From Cellulophaga lytica DSM 7489 (GTDB lineage: Bacteria; Bacteroidota; Bacteroidia; Flavobacteriales; Flavobacteriaceae): DNA of 64,000 nucleotides. The stretch spans positions 1,042,501 to 1,106,500 of the forward strand of contig NC_015167.1 in the NCBI RefSeq assembly GCF_000190595.1. The letters are read 5' to 3'. Below, piece by piece: positions 42,915 through 51,695 of this stretch (position 1 is the first letter of the stretch; every line of letters starts with the position of its first letter). The notes beneath the pieces were generated by a model, which did not search any database, was not told where the DNA came from, and saw nothing but the letters and a program-made list of their open reading frames with translations. The position numbers and the translations under genes were made by a program.

Positions 42915-43054
42915 TGGGTACAACACCTGTATAATTAATTGCTTTGGCAAGTGCTTACTTGGGAAATTCCTTCGGAATTTTCTCGCGTTCGTTTTTGTTT
43001 ACTAAATTAGTTGCTAAAACACGCAACTAATCATATACATCAACGTTGAACTCA
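42915..43054 (+). repeat. attC-like cassette junction (class I)
   Basis: TGGGTACAAC (42915-42924) exactly complements GTTGTACCCA at 42184. The right end is GTTGAACTCA (43045-43054). The hairpin and right half are shared with 41119-41259. Confidence 0.83.
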
Positions 43055-43071
43055 ATTACAGAAAACTTTAA

Positions 43072-43881
43072 ATGAAGGCACTAATTGTTGGAAAAGACCA
43101 GATAGCTGACACCTATTATCCTATCATAGCGGAATTGGATGAAGAGCAAACTTTTAAGGAGTACGGAGATAAAATCTTGGAAACAAACAACATTTTTATC
43201 TCCACTTTGGCTATTGATTTTCCTTCAGGCACTTCTTTAAAAAGAAGAAAGGAAATTGATGAACAATGGAAAGAAAAACTACCGCAACTTAGCCATATAA
43301 AAAGACTAAACCTTAGACATAAAGTAGACCAAGACTACTTTGATGTTATATGCAAAATGAAGAATTTAGAAGTTTTAAACATTTGGTCTTCTACCGTTAC
43401 AGACATCGGATCAATTAAAAAATTAACGAAACTGAAAGCCTTGTATCTAAGTAATTTTTCAAGACTAGAAGATGTTTCACCATTAATTGAATTAAAATCA
43501 TTAGAGAGTCTTTCAATTCTCGCGTCTTTTAAAGTTGCTAATTATGAATTAATTGGAAAAATGAAATGGTTAAAATCCTTGGAGCTTGGCGGGGACACAT
43601 TTGCTCCAAAAAATTTAATACTACATAGTCTTGAACCTTTTACAAACTTAAATGAATTAATTGAACTTGATATGTCCTGTGCATCAATAAGAGACAAAAA
43701 TTACAAACCAATTTTAGAACTCAAAAAACTAAAAAGACTTGATGCACACTGGAGAATGAAAAACCAGGAAAGGGAACTCCTGCAAAGTGAGCATCCATCA
43801 CTACAATCTGGGTTCTTTGTTGCTTACGATTTTGTTAAAAATGAATTTAAAAATGGAATTGAATGGTGGATAGAAAAATAA
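43072..43881 (+). CDS. Leucine-rich-repeat-like protein (last cassette)
   Basis: A 269-residue cytoplasmic protein with about six degenerate leucine-rich repeats from residue ~75 (LSHIKRLNLRH, MKNLEVLNIWSS, LTKLKALYLSN, LKSLESLSILAS, MKWLKSLELGG, LKKLKRLDAHW). Likely a protein-binding scaffold. The opening box GTTGAACTCA is 27 nt upstream; no closing box (TGAGTTCAAC) follows, so this marks the end of the arrays. Confidence 0.75.
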   Translation: MKALIVGKDQIADTYYPIIAELDEEQTFKEYGDKILETNNIFISTLAIDFPSGTSLKRRKEIDEQWKEKLPQLSHIKRLNLRHKVDQDYFDVICKMKNLEVLNIWSSTVTDIGSIKKLTKLKALYLSNFSRLEDVSPLIELKSLESLSILASFKVANYELIGKMKWLKSLELGGDTFAPKNLILHSLEPFTNLNELIELDMSCASIRDKNYKPILELKKLKRLDAHWRMKNQERELLQSEHPSLQSGFFVAYDFVKNEFKNGIEWWIEK

Positions 43882-43963
43882 GAACTGATTTTCGGCCACA
43901 TAATAGTCATTAATCGTTAAAGTTTCATTCCGTTTCTCCTTAAAGTACCCTAAAAAATTAAAT

Positions 43964-44329
43964 ATGTCACAATCTGCATCACAAGCCGCAATATTTTATA
44001 GAGATGTTGAGTCATCTAAAAAAGTATGGACTATAAAAGATAGCGGAGGTTTTCCTGCGCCAAAAAACAGAGACGGTATTAGAGCTATGCCATTTTGGTC
44101 TAGCAAATCTAGAGCAGAAATAATTATTAAAACAGTTAAGGCTTATAAAGGTTTTGAGCCCGTAGAGCTAGATTTAAATACGTTTTACAATTACTGGTTA
44201 AAAATATTAAAATCTCATAAACAACTAGTAGGCATAAATTGGAGCGGAAAAAAAGCTGTTGGTTATGACATACCGCCAGAACACATAATAAATTGGATTG
44301 ATAAGATTAGAGATACTAAAAACATTTAA
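43964..44329 (+). CDS. DUF2750 family protein
   Basis: A 121-residue soluble protein with the DUF2750 pattern: FYRDVESSKKVWTIKDSGG, the motif MPFWSSKSRAEIII near residue 46, and GINWSGKKAVGYDI near the end with a final WIDKI. Full length for the family; role unknown. No cassette boxes flank it. Confidence 0.82.
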   Translation: MSQSASQAAIFYRDVESSKKVWTIKDSGGFPAPKNRDGIRAMPFWSSKSRAEIIIKTVKAYKGFEPVELDLNTFYNYWLKILKSHKQLVGINWSGKKAVGYDIPPEHIINWIDKIRDTKNI

Positions 44330-44484
44330 TTTGTGTATTAATTTTAACCCAAGTACAAATTAAAATAGCGTATATTAAGTTACTTTTAGTAATTGCTAAT
44401 TGCAAAAACAAAAGCATCAATAATAGCTTTAATTTATAGGGCCTTACCACTTTTATACCATTACAAAGCAGTATTTATAAAATT

Positions 44485-45156
44485 ATGAAACAATTTATAT
44501 ACGCATTACTCGTATTCTCCTTGATTGGTTGCAAACAAAATTCAACAGTTTTTTCTGAACCTGAGCTATTATTGTTTAAAAATATAGGGTTTAACAAAGA
44601 GGTTTTTATTGATTTGAAAAAAGCAACTACTGAAGATTTTTTTCGGTTTGAAATATCTGAACCTGGTTATGTTATAAACAAAAATGGAACAGAAAGCAAA
44701 ACTGGAATTGAACAGTTAAACGGAATTTCATTTAAAATATCAGAAAATAGAGCGTACCAAATTATACTAGAAAATAAAGCAATATTAAAAAGCAAAGGGT
44801 ATCAACTGTTTTTATCAGAAAGCGGATATCAAAGTCCTTCAACTGTATCTGTAATTAAATCTACAGACAAATTTGATATTCTTAGAGTTCAGAAAACAGA
44901 TGGAATTAACTTTGATATAGATAACAATGATGTTATAGAAAAACTTAAGGTTTGGGACAAGAATTATGGCATTGAAATATTAGGAGCCGATTATGATTGG
45001 GTTGCTTTAACTTTTAATAATAACATTAATGATGCTGCCTTTGCTGCAGAAGTTTATGATTTTTGTCCGGATTCTGTAGACCAAGGAGTTGGGGAATTAA
45101 GTGAACTTGAAAGAATAATTAGGGATGAAAAACAACTTTTTTTGTGGTGGGATTAA
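44485..45156 (+). CDS. Lipoprotein with DUF4253-like domain
   Basis: A 223-residue protein with a lipoprotein signal (ALLVFSLIGC, Cys16). The C-terminal ~110 residues show a DUF4253 pattern: VIEKLKVWDKNYGIEILGAD, then YDWVALTF and VYDFCPDSVDQGVG. The family is common in toxin-immunity style loci, but its function is unknown. Confidence 0.72.
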   Translation: MKQFIYALLVFSLIGCKQNSTVFSEPELLLFKNIGFNKEVFIDLKKATTEDFFRFEISEPGYVINKNGTESKTGIEQLNGISFKISENRAYQIILENKAILKSKGYQLFLSESGYQSPSTVSVIKSTDKFDILRVQKTDGINFDIDNNDVIEKLKVWDKNYGIEILGADYDWVALTFNNNINDAAFAAEVYDFCPDSVDQGVGELSELERIIRDEKQLFLWWD

Positions 45157-45217
45157 AACAATAGAGAACATATTTTTTTATACATTGTAAAAAATTTAAC
45201 TACACTAAAAACAGAAT

Positions 45218-45313
45218 ATGGCAGCTTGGGGCTATGGAGTATTTGATGACGATACTGCATATGATTTTATCGATGAAATAATAACAGGTACGAAAACATT
45301 TTTCAAATCTTGA
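45218..45313 (+). pseudogene. Truncated DUF4259 gene start
   Basis: Thirty-one codons starting MAAWGYGVFDDDTAYDFIDE, the highly conserved N-terminus of DUF4259 proteins, then a premature stop; the rest of the domain is absent. It is preceded by TATACATTGTAAAAAATTTAAC, which resembles the promoter part of the array leaders. Confidence 0.7.
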
Positions 45314-45427
45314 TTTTTAAAATACAATTAAATTTGATTATTTGAAATATGAACTACTTTGCCCCTAAATGGAAAGGGAACATAGAGCACTTAATTAATA
45401 GATTTAAGTAAACTTTGTAACACATAA

Positions 45428-45779
45428 TTTACCCAAATACAAGAGGGTTTGTTTTTTGCAATGGGACTTCAAAACTCATTTGTAACTAAAATTTCTAACG
45501 CTGTTGTAAGAACTACTCACCTTACAGGCTTATTCACCGATTTAGGAATTGAATTGTCTCAATTGTTTTTTTCTAAATCATATCCGCATCAGAATAAAAG
45601 AAACTATTAAACTACATATTTATATTATTTCCTTTTTCTTTTTAGGTGGTATATTTGGCGGCTTTTTGTACTCTAAAATGGAGTTTAAACTTAATACTTT
45701 ATTTTTTCCAGCAATTGTGTTGTTAATGAGTTTATTTTACGATGATTTTAAATGTAGAATAAGAAAACGTATTACTTAA
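45428..45779 (+). pseudogene. Frameshifted YoaK/DUF1275 fragment
   Basis: In one frame the sequence reads [20 protein letters not shown] and [20 protein letters not shown], the conserved second half of DUF1275 (YoaK) membrane proteins. It stops at ~45610. The adjacent frame continues as [18 protein letters not shown] and IFGGFLYSK to 45779. A one-base shift near 45600 and loss of the N-terminal half make it a remnant. Confidence 0.72.
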
Positions 45780-45842
45780 CTTAAGTTCAGTATTTTTATT
45801 AGCTCTTTTCTGATCTTTGTGTTTGAAGAAAATGCAAAAAAT

Positions 45843-46298
45843 ATGAAGCCTTTAATTGTACTTTTATCTAGTTTTACAATAATTTTGTTGGTTATAAAAA
45901 TTATATATAATAAATATGATTTTGCATTATCAGCTAACATAGCAATGTCTGTAATGTTACTATTTACTGCTCTTGGGCATTTTGCATTTACCAAAGGAAT
46001 GTCTTTAATGATACCCAAATATATTCCCTATAAAGAAACATTTGTTTATTTAACAGGAGTATTTGAAGTTATACTGGCCATAAGCCTTCTTATTCCCCGA
46101 TATAAATATATTTCTGGATGGATATTAATTATTTTTCTTTTGTTAATGTTGCCTGCTAATATTTACGCTTCTTTAAACAAGGTAAACTATCAAAAAGGAA
46201 CATTTGATGGAAATGGTATTAGTTATTTATGGTTTAGAGTTCCATTACAATTTTTATTTATCATCTGGACCTATATTAGCACTGTTAAATACAATTAA
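45843..46298 (+). CDS. DoxX-like membrane protein
   Basis: A 151-residue protein from ATG 45843; a GTG eight codons upstream also opens the frame. Four helices carry the DoxX-like pattern ALGHFAFTKGMSLMIPKYIP followed by YLTGVFEVILAISLLIP, then an ANIYASLN and LWFRVPLQ end. Probably a full-length member. Role unknown. Confidence 0.75.
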   Translation: MKPLIVLLSSFTIILLVIKIIYNKYDFALSANIAMSVMLLFTALGHFAFTKGMSLMIPKYIPYKETFVYLTGVFEVILAISLLIPRYKYISGWILIIFLLLMLPANIYASLNKVNYQKGTFDGNGISYLWFRVPLQFLFIIWTYISTVKYN

Positions 46299-46514
46299 AA
46301 AATACAGAACTAAGACTTGTGTTGCACACTAAAAGCTACACAGCCAGCTGACAATACTTTCCACTTTATCAAATATATACTAAACCCACACGAATATATA
46401 TTTACATAGTAAAGCACTCATATTAAGTACTAAGTTTGCTTTAGTTAGCAGCAATTTGTTGTTGCAATAACACTTGCTGCAACTAAACAGTAATAAATAA
46501 CTAAACCACAAAAA

Positions 46515-47225
46515 ATGAAAGCAATAAACATTGTTAAGTATGTATTTACAATAATAGGTATTGGTATGCTTTTAGGAGCATTTTTTGCGTTCCAAAGTAC
46601 CAACAGTTTTTTACAAAATGCTACAGAAACACAAGGCATAGTAATACAAATGCTAGAGTCTAGTTCTAGTAGTTCTTCAGACAATTCTATAACATACAAA
46701 CCTGTAGTAGAATTTACAGATAAAAATGGAGAACAGTTTCAGTTTACGTCTACTGTAAGCAGCAACCCTCCTAGTTACAGTGTTAATGAAAAAGTAGATG
46801 TAATTTACAGTCCAGATGCCCCCAACAAAGCTAAAATAAAAGGATTTTTCTCTCTTTGGGGTTTAAGCACTATACTTGGCGGTATGGGTTTAGTTTTTGC
46901 ATTAATTGGTTTTGGTATTATAATATCTGGCATTAAGAAAAAGAAAATGCACAACCACCTAAAACTACACGGTACTAAAGTAGAGTCAGATTTTCAGAAT
47001 GTAACTTTAAATACTTCTATTGCTGTTAATGGTAAAAACCCTTTTGTTGTGGTATCACAATGGTTAAACCCTAAAACATCTGAACTTCATATTTTTACTA
47101 GTGATAATATTTGGTTTGACCCTACAGACTTTATTAAAACAGAAAAAATAAATGTTTTAATAGACCGCGATAATCCTAAAAAGTATGTAGTAGACTTATC
47201 ATTTTTACCAAAAGTAGCTGAGTAA
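46515..47225 (+). CDS. DUF3592-type membrane protein
   Basis: A 236-residue protein with membrane helices at about 8-30 and 118-142. The extracytoplasmic domain between them has the DUF3592 pattern: TQGIVIQMLES, YKPVVEFTDKNGEQFQF, and SYSVNEKVDVIYSPDAPNKAKI. The C-terminal ~90 residues form a second, similar beta domain. Function unknown. Confidence 0.78.
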   Translation: MKAINIVKYVFTIIGIGMLLGAFFAFQSTNSFLQNATETQGIVIQMLESSSSSSSDNSITYKPVVEFTDKNGEQFQFTSTVSSNPPSYSVNEKVDVIYSPDAPNKAKIKGFFSLWGLSTILGGMGLVFALIGFGIIISGIKKKKMHNHLKLHGTKVESDFQNVTLNTSIAVNGKNPFVVVSQWLNPKTSELHIFTSDNIWFDPTDFIKTEKINVLIDRDNPKKYVVDLSFLPKVAE

Positions 47226-47305
47226 AAAAGTCTTTAGGCTTTTTCTCTTAAAAATAACACTGATTAAAATTAGCTTACAAAAGAAAAAAATTAACAGATA
47301 TAATT

Positions 47306-47758
47306 ATGAAAAAACTAACCGTACTTCTGCTGCTTGTTAGCCTATTTGGACACGCACAAGTAGACTATAAAGGACTTGTAAAGAATATAGAGGATATTAC
47401 TTTAGAAACTGATATAAAAGCTCATCTTAAAGGCTTACCGTTTACTGAAGAATATGGTGAAATTAAATTTAGTGATGAACGTTTTTTACGTTTTTATGGA
47501 GTTTTTGTAGATAAAGTAAAAATAAATACGAGCTATGAAGGCAAAAGAATAACTATGCATTTTTTTGATGAAATATCTAATTTCAACAAACTTAAAACTA
47601 AACTAACAGAATTGTATGGTAATCCTAATACTAACCAAAGTAGTAGTTCTGCTTATTACGAGTGGAAAACGGATAACAAAAGCCTAATGCTAAGAGTTAA
47701 TACCGAAGATGGCTTATTTACAGAATTTGATGAACTGGTAGTAACATTATTCCAATAA
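47306..47758 (+). CDS. Small secreted hypothetical protein
   Basis: A 150-residue protein with a signal peptide (LTVLLLLVSLFGHAQ) and a compact alpha/beta domain (IKFSDERFLRFYGVFVDKVK, ITMHFFDEISNFNKLKTKLT, ELYGNPN). First gene of a run of exported proteins on the same strand with short gaps up to 53974. Confidence 0.68.
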   Translation: MKKLTVLLLLVSLFGHAQVDYKGLVKNIEDITLETDIKAHLKGLPFTEEYGEIKFSDERFLRFYGVFVDKVKINTSYEGKRITMHFFDEISNFNKLKTKLTELYGNPNTNQSSSSAYYEWKTDNKSLMLRVNTEDGLFTEFDELVVTLFQ

Positions 47759-47771
47759 AAAAATACACGTA

Positions 47772-49043
47772 ATGAAAAACATAATAACAGTTCTAGTTTT
47801 ATCAATTTATACAACACTTGTTTCTTGTGATAGTGTTGCTACTCCTAGATATGACTTTGCAGAAGTTAAATCTAGCTCACAAACAAAGGCGTTAATTGCT
47901 AAAATGATATTAGAAAACAAAGAAGAAAATATAGATAGCACATCTAGCTTTATAGACCTTACCTTAAAAGGGATGCACTACGCAGATGTTCCTATAAAAA
48001 GTGCCTTAATCACAAACAGTTACACTTTACTTACAACTGACACTGTTAATTTTTCTGGAAAGAAAATACTTGAAGTTTTGGAAGCCGAAAAAGGGTTAAC
48101 AAACCAAACTAACAGCTATAGTGATGATGTTGAATTTGAATGGAAAGATGAAATTGAAACTAAAAAACTAGAAGTTAATTTTGTAAATGGCAAACATTTA
48201 GCTGCTTTTGGTAATAAAGATTATGGCAAGTTAACTATTACATACAACCCTATATACACCATACCCTTAGCAAAAATACACAGTAAGGTTAAAGTTTTTG
48301 ACACAGCGCCTAAATACGTACTAAATATTAAGTCGTACAACAGTGTTTTTGATATTAGTATAAATGATGTTAGTATTGCCACAGATACAGACTCAGATAC
48401 TTTTAATTTAAACAACTACATTACTGGTCCAAATTCTTCAATAAAATTAACTGCTAAAACAGAAGATAAAACCATAAAAAAAGAACCAAATACATATTAT
48501 GAAGATCCTAGTTTTTCAATACAAATTATAGATAACAGTACAAATGAAGTTGTTAAAAGTATAGAAAAAACAAGTATTAGAAATAATATTCCAGTAAACC
48601 TTAAAATAGACTTTAACTCCACATTACCATACTACCCAGAAGCTTGGACAAATGGTACAGATTTAAGAAACAGCAAGGATTTAAAAGAAAAAGTAATTGC
48701 ATTATACACCAAATTAGGAAATGCCATTTTAGCAAATGATGAGCAAGCTATTAACGACTTGTTTTATCAAAAAGATTTTGAAACGCAACAGCTAGATTTT
48801 GATACTAATTTTGAAACCGCACGTACCAAGTGGGAAGCCTACTTAACTATGTTACTAAATACGTATAAGTACACGTTAGCAAAGGATTTTGATATTGAAT
48901 TTAATGCTGGTGGTAAATTAATTTATACTTACGCTAAAGACAAATCTGATATGATCATTTTAACCGGCAAAAATTACGATGATGCCTTTAATCATTTTTT
49001 ATACCAACCTAAAGGTACTAACGAGCTAAAAATAATACGATAA
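47772..49043 (+). CDS. Lipoprotein of unknown function
   Basis: A 423-residue protein with a lipoprotein signal (TVLVLSIYTTLVSC, Cys16). Middle beta domains (DVEFEWKDEIETKKLEVNFV, KYVLNIKSYNSVFDISIND) and a helical C-terminal third (VIALYTKLGNAILANDEQAIN). It lies 13 bp after the previous gene and overlaps the next by one base (TAATG), so the genes are co-translated. Confidence 0.7.
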   Translation: MKNIITVLVLSIYTTLVSCDSVATPRYDFAEVKSSSQTKALIAKMILENKEENIDSTSSFIDLTLKGMHYADVPIKSALITNSYTLLTTDTVNFSGKKILEVLEAEKGLTNQTNSYSDDVEFEWKDEIETKKLEVNFVNGKHLAAFGNKDYGKLTITYNPIYTIPLAKIHSKVKVFDTAPKYVLNIKSYNSVFDISINDVSIATDTDSDTFNLNNYITGPNSSIKLTAKTEDKTIKKEPNTYYEDPSFSIQIIDNSTNEVVKSIEKTSIRNNIPVNLKIDFNSTLPYYPEAWTNGTDLRNSKDLKEKVIALYTKLGNAILANDEQAINDLFYQKDFETQQLDFDTNFETARTKWEAYLTMLLNTYKYTLAKDFDIEFNAGGKLIYTYAKDKSDMIILTGKNYDDAFNHFLYQPKGTNELKIIR

Positions 49044-50782
49044 TGAAAAAAATACTATATATAATTACGGCACTTTTAGCTATTGTTAGTTGTAACAAAA
49101 CTCAACCAAAAAACAATACCGAGTTAAATGAGTTTATATCTGCTTTAGACAATAAACCCTTAGAGGAAATTAAAGAAGAAGTAAACTCCAATATTAAACA
49201 ATTTGAGTCTATGGCTAAATTATTTAGTGGCTCTTTTTCTAATGATATTAAAACAATTGACAAAGAAGACGAAAAGTATGAAGAACCTTTTAAAGTAGAT
49301 ACTACAGGGGTACACAAAGCTCTTAATCAGTTTAAAAATGTGACGTTTTCACAAACGTATAGCGATTATAAAAGTGATTTGCAATTTGTAGGTACTAATA
49401 ATGATAATAAAAACCCTATAAAGCTTGGCCAAGGTGTTACACAAACATTCACCCCTAAAAAAATATATTACCATAATGGCGAGGTTCGTACAGATAGTAT
49501 TGAAGATTATGGGTTAGATTTTCATTTTACTGAAAAATGGGGAAAAGCTAAAGCTATTGACAGCGTAGATATTACATTTAAAGTAGATTATATTAAAGAT
49601 TATGATGTAGTTGAAATTTCATCAGACAACCCAACAGTACAATATAAAGGCGGAGAAATTAACTTTGTAAAAGCAGAAGGCAATTATATTTATTTTACAT
49701 TGAGTGATACAATTGCTTCTCCTATAAAAGTACAAGGCCATAATGAAGAAGGTAAAGTCTTAGACCGCAGCGGCTACTCTAACAACGGTGTAGCTCCTGA
49801 CGAACAAGAAGATATACTTACAGAAATGTTAGGGTACTTTAAAAAACTACAAAAAAAATTAAATGATGATGATTTTAAAGATACTGCAGAATTACAAGAG
49901 TATTTAAAAGACAACCTATCTAGTATAGATTTTTTTAACGATAATGATGGTATTTTTCATAAGCAATATTACTACTATGGTACTGTAAAAAGCGTAAAGT
50001 TATTTTTTAAAAAAAATACAAAAACCGAGGAAACAACATTTACAGCATACAACTACCAACCAATTAAAGAAAATGATGCACTAGTTGCGATGCAAACAGA
50101 GAATGCAATTGTATTTATAGACAGTAATGGAGAACCAAAAATAACAATACAAGGGGTTGGAGGTTTAGAAAATATAGGAGGTAATTTTTATGAAGATTAC
50201 AATCACTTTTATCACTTAAATAAAGCTGAAGAAAAATTAGACACGCTTTTAGTTTACAGTGTAGAGGCTTTTAGTAACGGCCTTGTTGGTATACTACCAG
50301 AACAAGAAAGTGATAATTATACGCTTGTTACACAAGATAACAAACCAATAGGATCTAAATTATACTGGCAAGTTAAAGAAGTTGGCAATTTGTTATTTGG
50401 GATTACTTATGACAACAAATACTACCTATTAGATGAAAATGCTAACGCCACCCTACTACCTGGCATACATAAAATATATAATAACTTAGCTGATGACAGA
50501 ATTATGGTTAGTAACACCAACTCTAAAATAGGGTTTATTAATAGTAAGGGCAAATTAGTTATTCCTTTTAAATATACTGATGCTAAAGACTTTGAAGATG
50601 GTATTACTGCGGTAGAATTAAATGGTACTTATAAGCTTATTGATACAAATGGAAAAGTATTAGTAGACACTAAAGAAGATGATTTTGACTTTTTAAAAGA
50701 AGACGAAAACAAAAAAAGAATTTACAGCTTTAATTATGGTAGAGTAAAGTACAACTACAAAGGGGAATTAATAGAAGAATAA
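49043..50782 (+). CDS. WG-repeat lipoprotein
   Basis: A 579-residue protein with a lipoprotein signal (IITALLAIVSC, Cys15). The N-terminal half is a beta domain. The C-terminal ~220 residues carry WG-type repeats (NAIVFIDSNGEPK, KIGFINSKGKLVIPFKYTDA and FEDGITAVELNGTYKLIDTN). WG repeats form beta-propellers that bind partners. Start overlaps the upstream stop. Confidence 0.75.
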   Translation: MKKILYIITALLAIVSCNKTQPKNNTELNEFISALDNKPLEEIKEEVNSNIKQFESMAKLFSGSFSNDIKTIDKEDEKYEEPFKVDTTGVHKALNQFKNVTFSQTYSDYKSDLQFVGTNNDNKNPIKLGQGVTQTFTPKKIYYHNGEVRTDSIEDYGLDFHFTEKWGKAKAIDSVDITFKVDYIKDYDVVEISSDNPTVQYKGGEINFVKAEGNYIYFTLSDTIASPIKVQGHNEEGKVLDRSGYSNNGVAPDEQEDILTEMLGYFKKLQKKLNDDDFKDTAELQEYLKDNLSSIDFFNDNDGIFHKQYYYYGTVKSVKLFFKKNTKTEETTFTAYNYQPIKENDALVAMQTENAIVFIDSNGEPKITIQGVGGLENIGGNFYEDYNHFYHLNKAEEKLDTLLVYSVEAFSNGLVGILPEQESDNYTLVTQDNKPIGSKLYWQVKEVGNLLFGITYDNKYYLLDENANATLLPGIHKIYNNLADDRIMVSNTNSKIGFINSKGKLVIPFKYTDAKDFEDGITAVELNGTYKLIDTNGKVLVDTKEDDFDFLKEDENKKRIYSFNYGRVKYNYKGELIEE

Positions 50783-50784
50783 AT

Positions 50785-51633
50785 ATGAAAAAAATTGCAT
50801 TAATTTTTATAATTTTTATCCAAATTATACCTCTTTGTGCTCAAAACAATTTGTTTGTTACTGCCAAGAGTGGCTTAAACGTTAGGGAAAATTCTAGTTT
50901 GGACGCTAAAAAAATAGGAAAATTTAATTATGCCGAAAAAGTAGCGGTATTACATAAAACAGACCTATTTTTTGAAGTAACTGACGACGGAAAAAAAATA
51001 AAAGGACAATGGTACAAAGTATCTGGTAAGGCTGATAATAACAAAGAGCTTACCGGCTATGTTTTTAGTGGTTTTTTATCCCAGCCAAAACAAAAGGATA
51101 CGTTTAATTTTCTTCATTATAACGACAATTTTGATTATCCTGTTATAGGAGCCTCAAAAGGAAAATCTTTCTACGGCTTTATTAATACCGAAGAAGGTCG
51201 CAGCTATTTAAAAGGAGACAGTATTGAAATTGAATGGGAAACTGGTGTTGTTTATATTGCTGGTGACGGTGACAGAAAACAACTAGCTGATTTTATTGTT
51301 ACTACTAAAAAAATTAAAAATGGTAAAATTGCTGACTTTAGAGAGGCTTATAAAAAAGAAATAAAATACACTTATACAAATAACTACACGCAAGATTATT
51401 TAGATAAGCTTTATCTTGAGGTTGAAAATTATATAGTTAATTCTAAAAATGAATTGATTAAAAAAATAATAGAAGACAAAGAACAGTTAGCCTACAGTAT
51501 AGAAGAAAAAACAGTAAATGGTAAAAATTTAACTGTAATAGGAATTTATAAATCATTTGAAGGAAGAACAATTACAATACAATGGCTATCTTATTACCCT
51601 AAGTTTCCAAAATTGTATGAGATAGACTTATAA
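50785..51633 (+). CDS. Secreted SH3-domain protein
   Basis: A 282-residue protein with a signal peptide (LIFIIFIQIIPLCAQ). A bacterial SH3 domain spans residues ~22-105 (AKSGLNVRENSSLDAKKIGK, KGQWYKVSG, GYVFSGFLS), followed by an uncharacterised alpha/beta region. SH3 domains of this type often bind cell-wall peptides. It starts 2 bp after the WG-repeat gene. Confidence 0.78.
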   Translation: MKKIALIFIIFIQIIPLCAQNNLFVTAKSGLNVRENSSLDAKKIGKFNYAEKVAVLHKTDLFFEVTDDGKKIKGQWYKVSGKADNNKELTGYVFSGFLSQPKQKDTFNFLHYNDNFDYPVIGASKGKSFYGFINTEEGRSYLKGDSIEIEWETGVVYIAGDGDRKQLADFIVTTKKIKNGKIADFREAYKKEIKYTYTNNYTQDYLDKLYLEVENYIVNSKNELIKKIIEDKEQLAYSIEEKTVNGKNLTVIGIYKSFEGRTITIQWLSYYPKFPKLYEIDL

Positions 51634-51695
51634 AACTATCATCAATTAAACCAAAGTACTACTACCTATTAACTACTTTTAATAATTTTAGTTTT

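Noticed and set aside
4590-42990. Junction hairpins as rho-independent terminators
   Set aside because: Most lack a following T run and lie inside a larger paired structure. A termination side effect is possible, but the site is not explained by it.
4542-43054. Reading the intergenic repeats as MITEs or REP-type elements
   Set aside because: A MITE has inverted repeats at its own two ends. Here the two ends of a junction belong to different cassettes and do not match each other, while the two ends of each gene unit do match. That pattern fits cassettes, not inserted elements.
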